From Planktotalea sp. (lineage in GTDB: Bacteria > Pseudomonadota > Alphaproteobacteria > Rhodobacterales > Rhodobacteraceae): a stretch of DNA of 6,230 bases. A model generated the notes under the pieces. It had not been told where the DNA came from and ran no database searches. It saw nothing but the letters and a program-made list of their open reading frames with translations. The translations under genes were made by a program, and so were the position numbers. Every line of letters begins with the position of its first letter. The first letter of the stretch is position 1. Shown piece after piece: positions 5,744 through 6,230 of the stretch. The DNA is taken from positions 1 to 6,230 of the forward strand of contig JAHEGL010000181.1 in NCBI GenBank assembly GCA_024645145.1, given 5' to 3'.

Positions 5744-6230
5744 TTATCTCGGCGTGTAAATATTGCCGAACCATTTGCTTAAAAGATCATCGTAGGTTCC
5801 ATCGACGCGAAACTTCAGCAGAACCTGATCAATTTCTTCTTTCAGTGGACTGCCACTTGAAAACACAATCCCATAGTTTTCTGGACGATACGTGCGCTCT
5901 AACACGCGGGCGGTGCCTTGCGCTTTGGTTTGCTGGTAATAGGCAAGGATCGGGCTGTCTAAAACAATCGCGTTCGCCACGCCCGCTTCAAATGCGTTGA
6001 ACATTTCTTCGGGCGATGCGTAATCTGCAAACACCAATCCATTGGCCTCAAGGAACGCCGCACTAGTTGATCCGGTCACAGTTGCCACGCGGCGGTTTTC
6101 CAAATCACGCAAACCGTTCACGTTAGAGCTCAGCGCGTTCACAGTCATCGCGGCGGTAATAGACGCGACGAAGATGGAAACGATAAACAAGCTTGAGACG
6201 ACCAATAAAACAGCAAATATGCGACCGAAG
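5744..6230 (-). CDS. Prokaryotic ionotropic glutamate receptor-like channel, C-terminal part
   Basis: The N-terminal part lies beyond the window; the frame is open to its end, so the TTG at 6205 is not the real start. The visible part opens with a hydrophobic helix (about 6229-6140; RIFAVLLVVSSLFIVSIFVASITAAMTV). It continues into the second lobe of a solute-binding-protein fold: LRDLENRRVATVTGST, AIVLDSPILAYY, PENYGIVFSSGSPLKEEIDQVLLKFRVDGTYDDLLSKWF. This order matches the M3 helix and S2 segment of ionotropic glutamate receptors and bacterial GluR0-type channels; a plain secreted binding protein would have no membrane helix there. The helix's ASITAAMTV resembles the receptor gate motif SYTANLAAF. 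The GST (about 6065-6073) and the Asp of VLDSP (5957-5959) align with residues that contact the ligand carboxylate and amino group in animal receptors, suggesting an amino-acid-like ligand. The pore and first lobe are off-window, so ion selectivity is unknown. Databases often call such genes 'transporter substrate-binding domain-containing protein'. Confidence 0.8.
   Translation of the reverse strand, partial: FGRIFAVLLVVSSLFIVSIFVASITAAMTVNALSSNVNGLRDLENRRVATVTGSTSAAFLEANGLVFADYASPEEMFNAFEAGVANAIVLDSPILAYYQQTKAQGTARVLERTYRPENYGIVFSSGSPLKEEIDQVLLKFRVDGTYDDLLSKWFGNIYTPR

Overview
The window looks like chromosomal DNA from a marine alphaproteobacterium, most probably a Rhodobacteraceae (Roseobacter-group) member. 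This rests on protein families and wording recalled from that group: a DUF2794 protein, the dapD/LOG-family neighbourhood, the M17 peptidase overlapping an NlpC/P60 hydrolase, and a DapD of that group's type. G+C is moderate by eye. There are no tRNA or rRNA genes, insertion sequences, CRISPR arrays or phage genes. This is compact housekeeping DNA, and I see no undescribed multi-gene system in it.

Layout. (1) Positions 1-1928, plus strand: the 3' part of a leucyl-aminopeptidase-family (M17) gene overlaps by ATGA with an NlpC/P60 cell-wall peptidase carrying SH3-like domains, a likely translationally coupled pair for handling peptidoglycan or other peptides. (2) Positions 1925-2269, minus: a 114-residue DUF2794 protein of unknown function, which overlaps the NlpC/P60 gene tail-to-tail by 4 bp. 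(3) Positions 2270-2341: a short divergent intergenic region with an FNR-like palindrome. (4) Positions 2342-2824, plus: a GNAT acetyltransferase. (5) Positions 2864-3825, minus: an agmatinase/ureohydrolase gene broken into two reading frames near 3514. All six metal ligands survive, but in the second frame. (6) Positions 3843-3891: two adjacent perfect hairpins of identical length and similar loop, in front of a near-perfect Shine-Dalgarno for the broken gene. (7) Positions 3891-4736, minus: a LOG-family nucleotide phosphoribohydrolase, probably transcribed with the ureohydrolase. (8) Positions 4737-4867: a divergent region containing three in-frame ATGTCTAA copies and a possible 29-codon upstream ORF. 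(9) Positions 4868-5695, plus: dapD of the lysine/diaminopimelate pathway. (10) Positions 5703-5735: a strong hairpin between convergent genes. (11) Positions 5744-6230, minus, cut by the window end: the last transmembrane helix and ligand-binding half-lobe of a prokaryotic ionotropic-glutamate-receptor-like channel.

Functional links are loose. M17, NlpC/P60 and DapD all touch diaminopimelate or peptidoglycan chemistry, but they are separate transcription units. The points most worth following are the ureohydrolase lesion (about 10 bases appear missing), the twin covarying hairpins, and the receptor-channel with its ligand-contact positions conserved.
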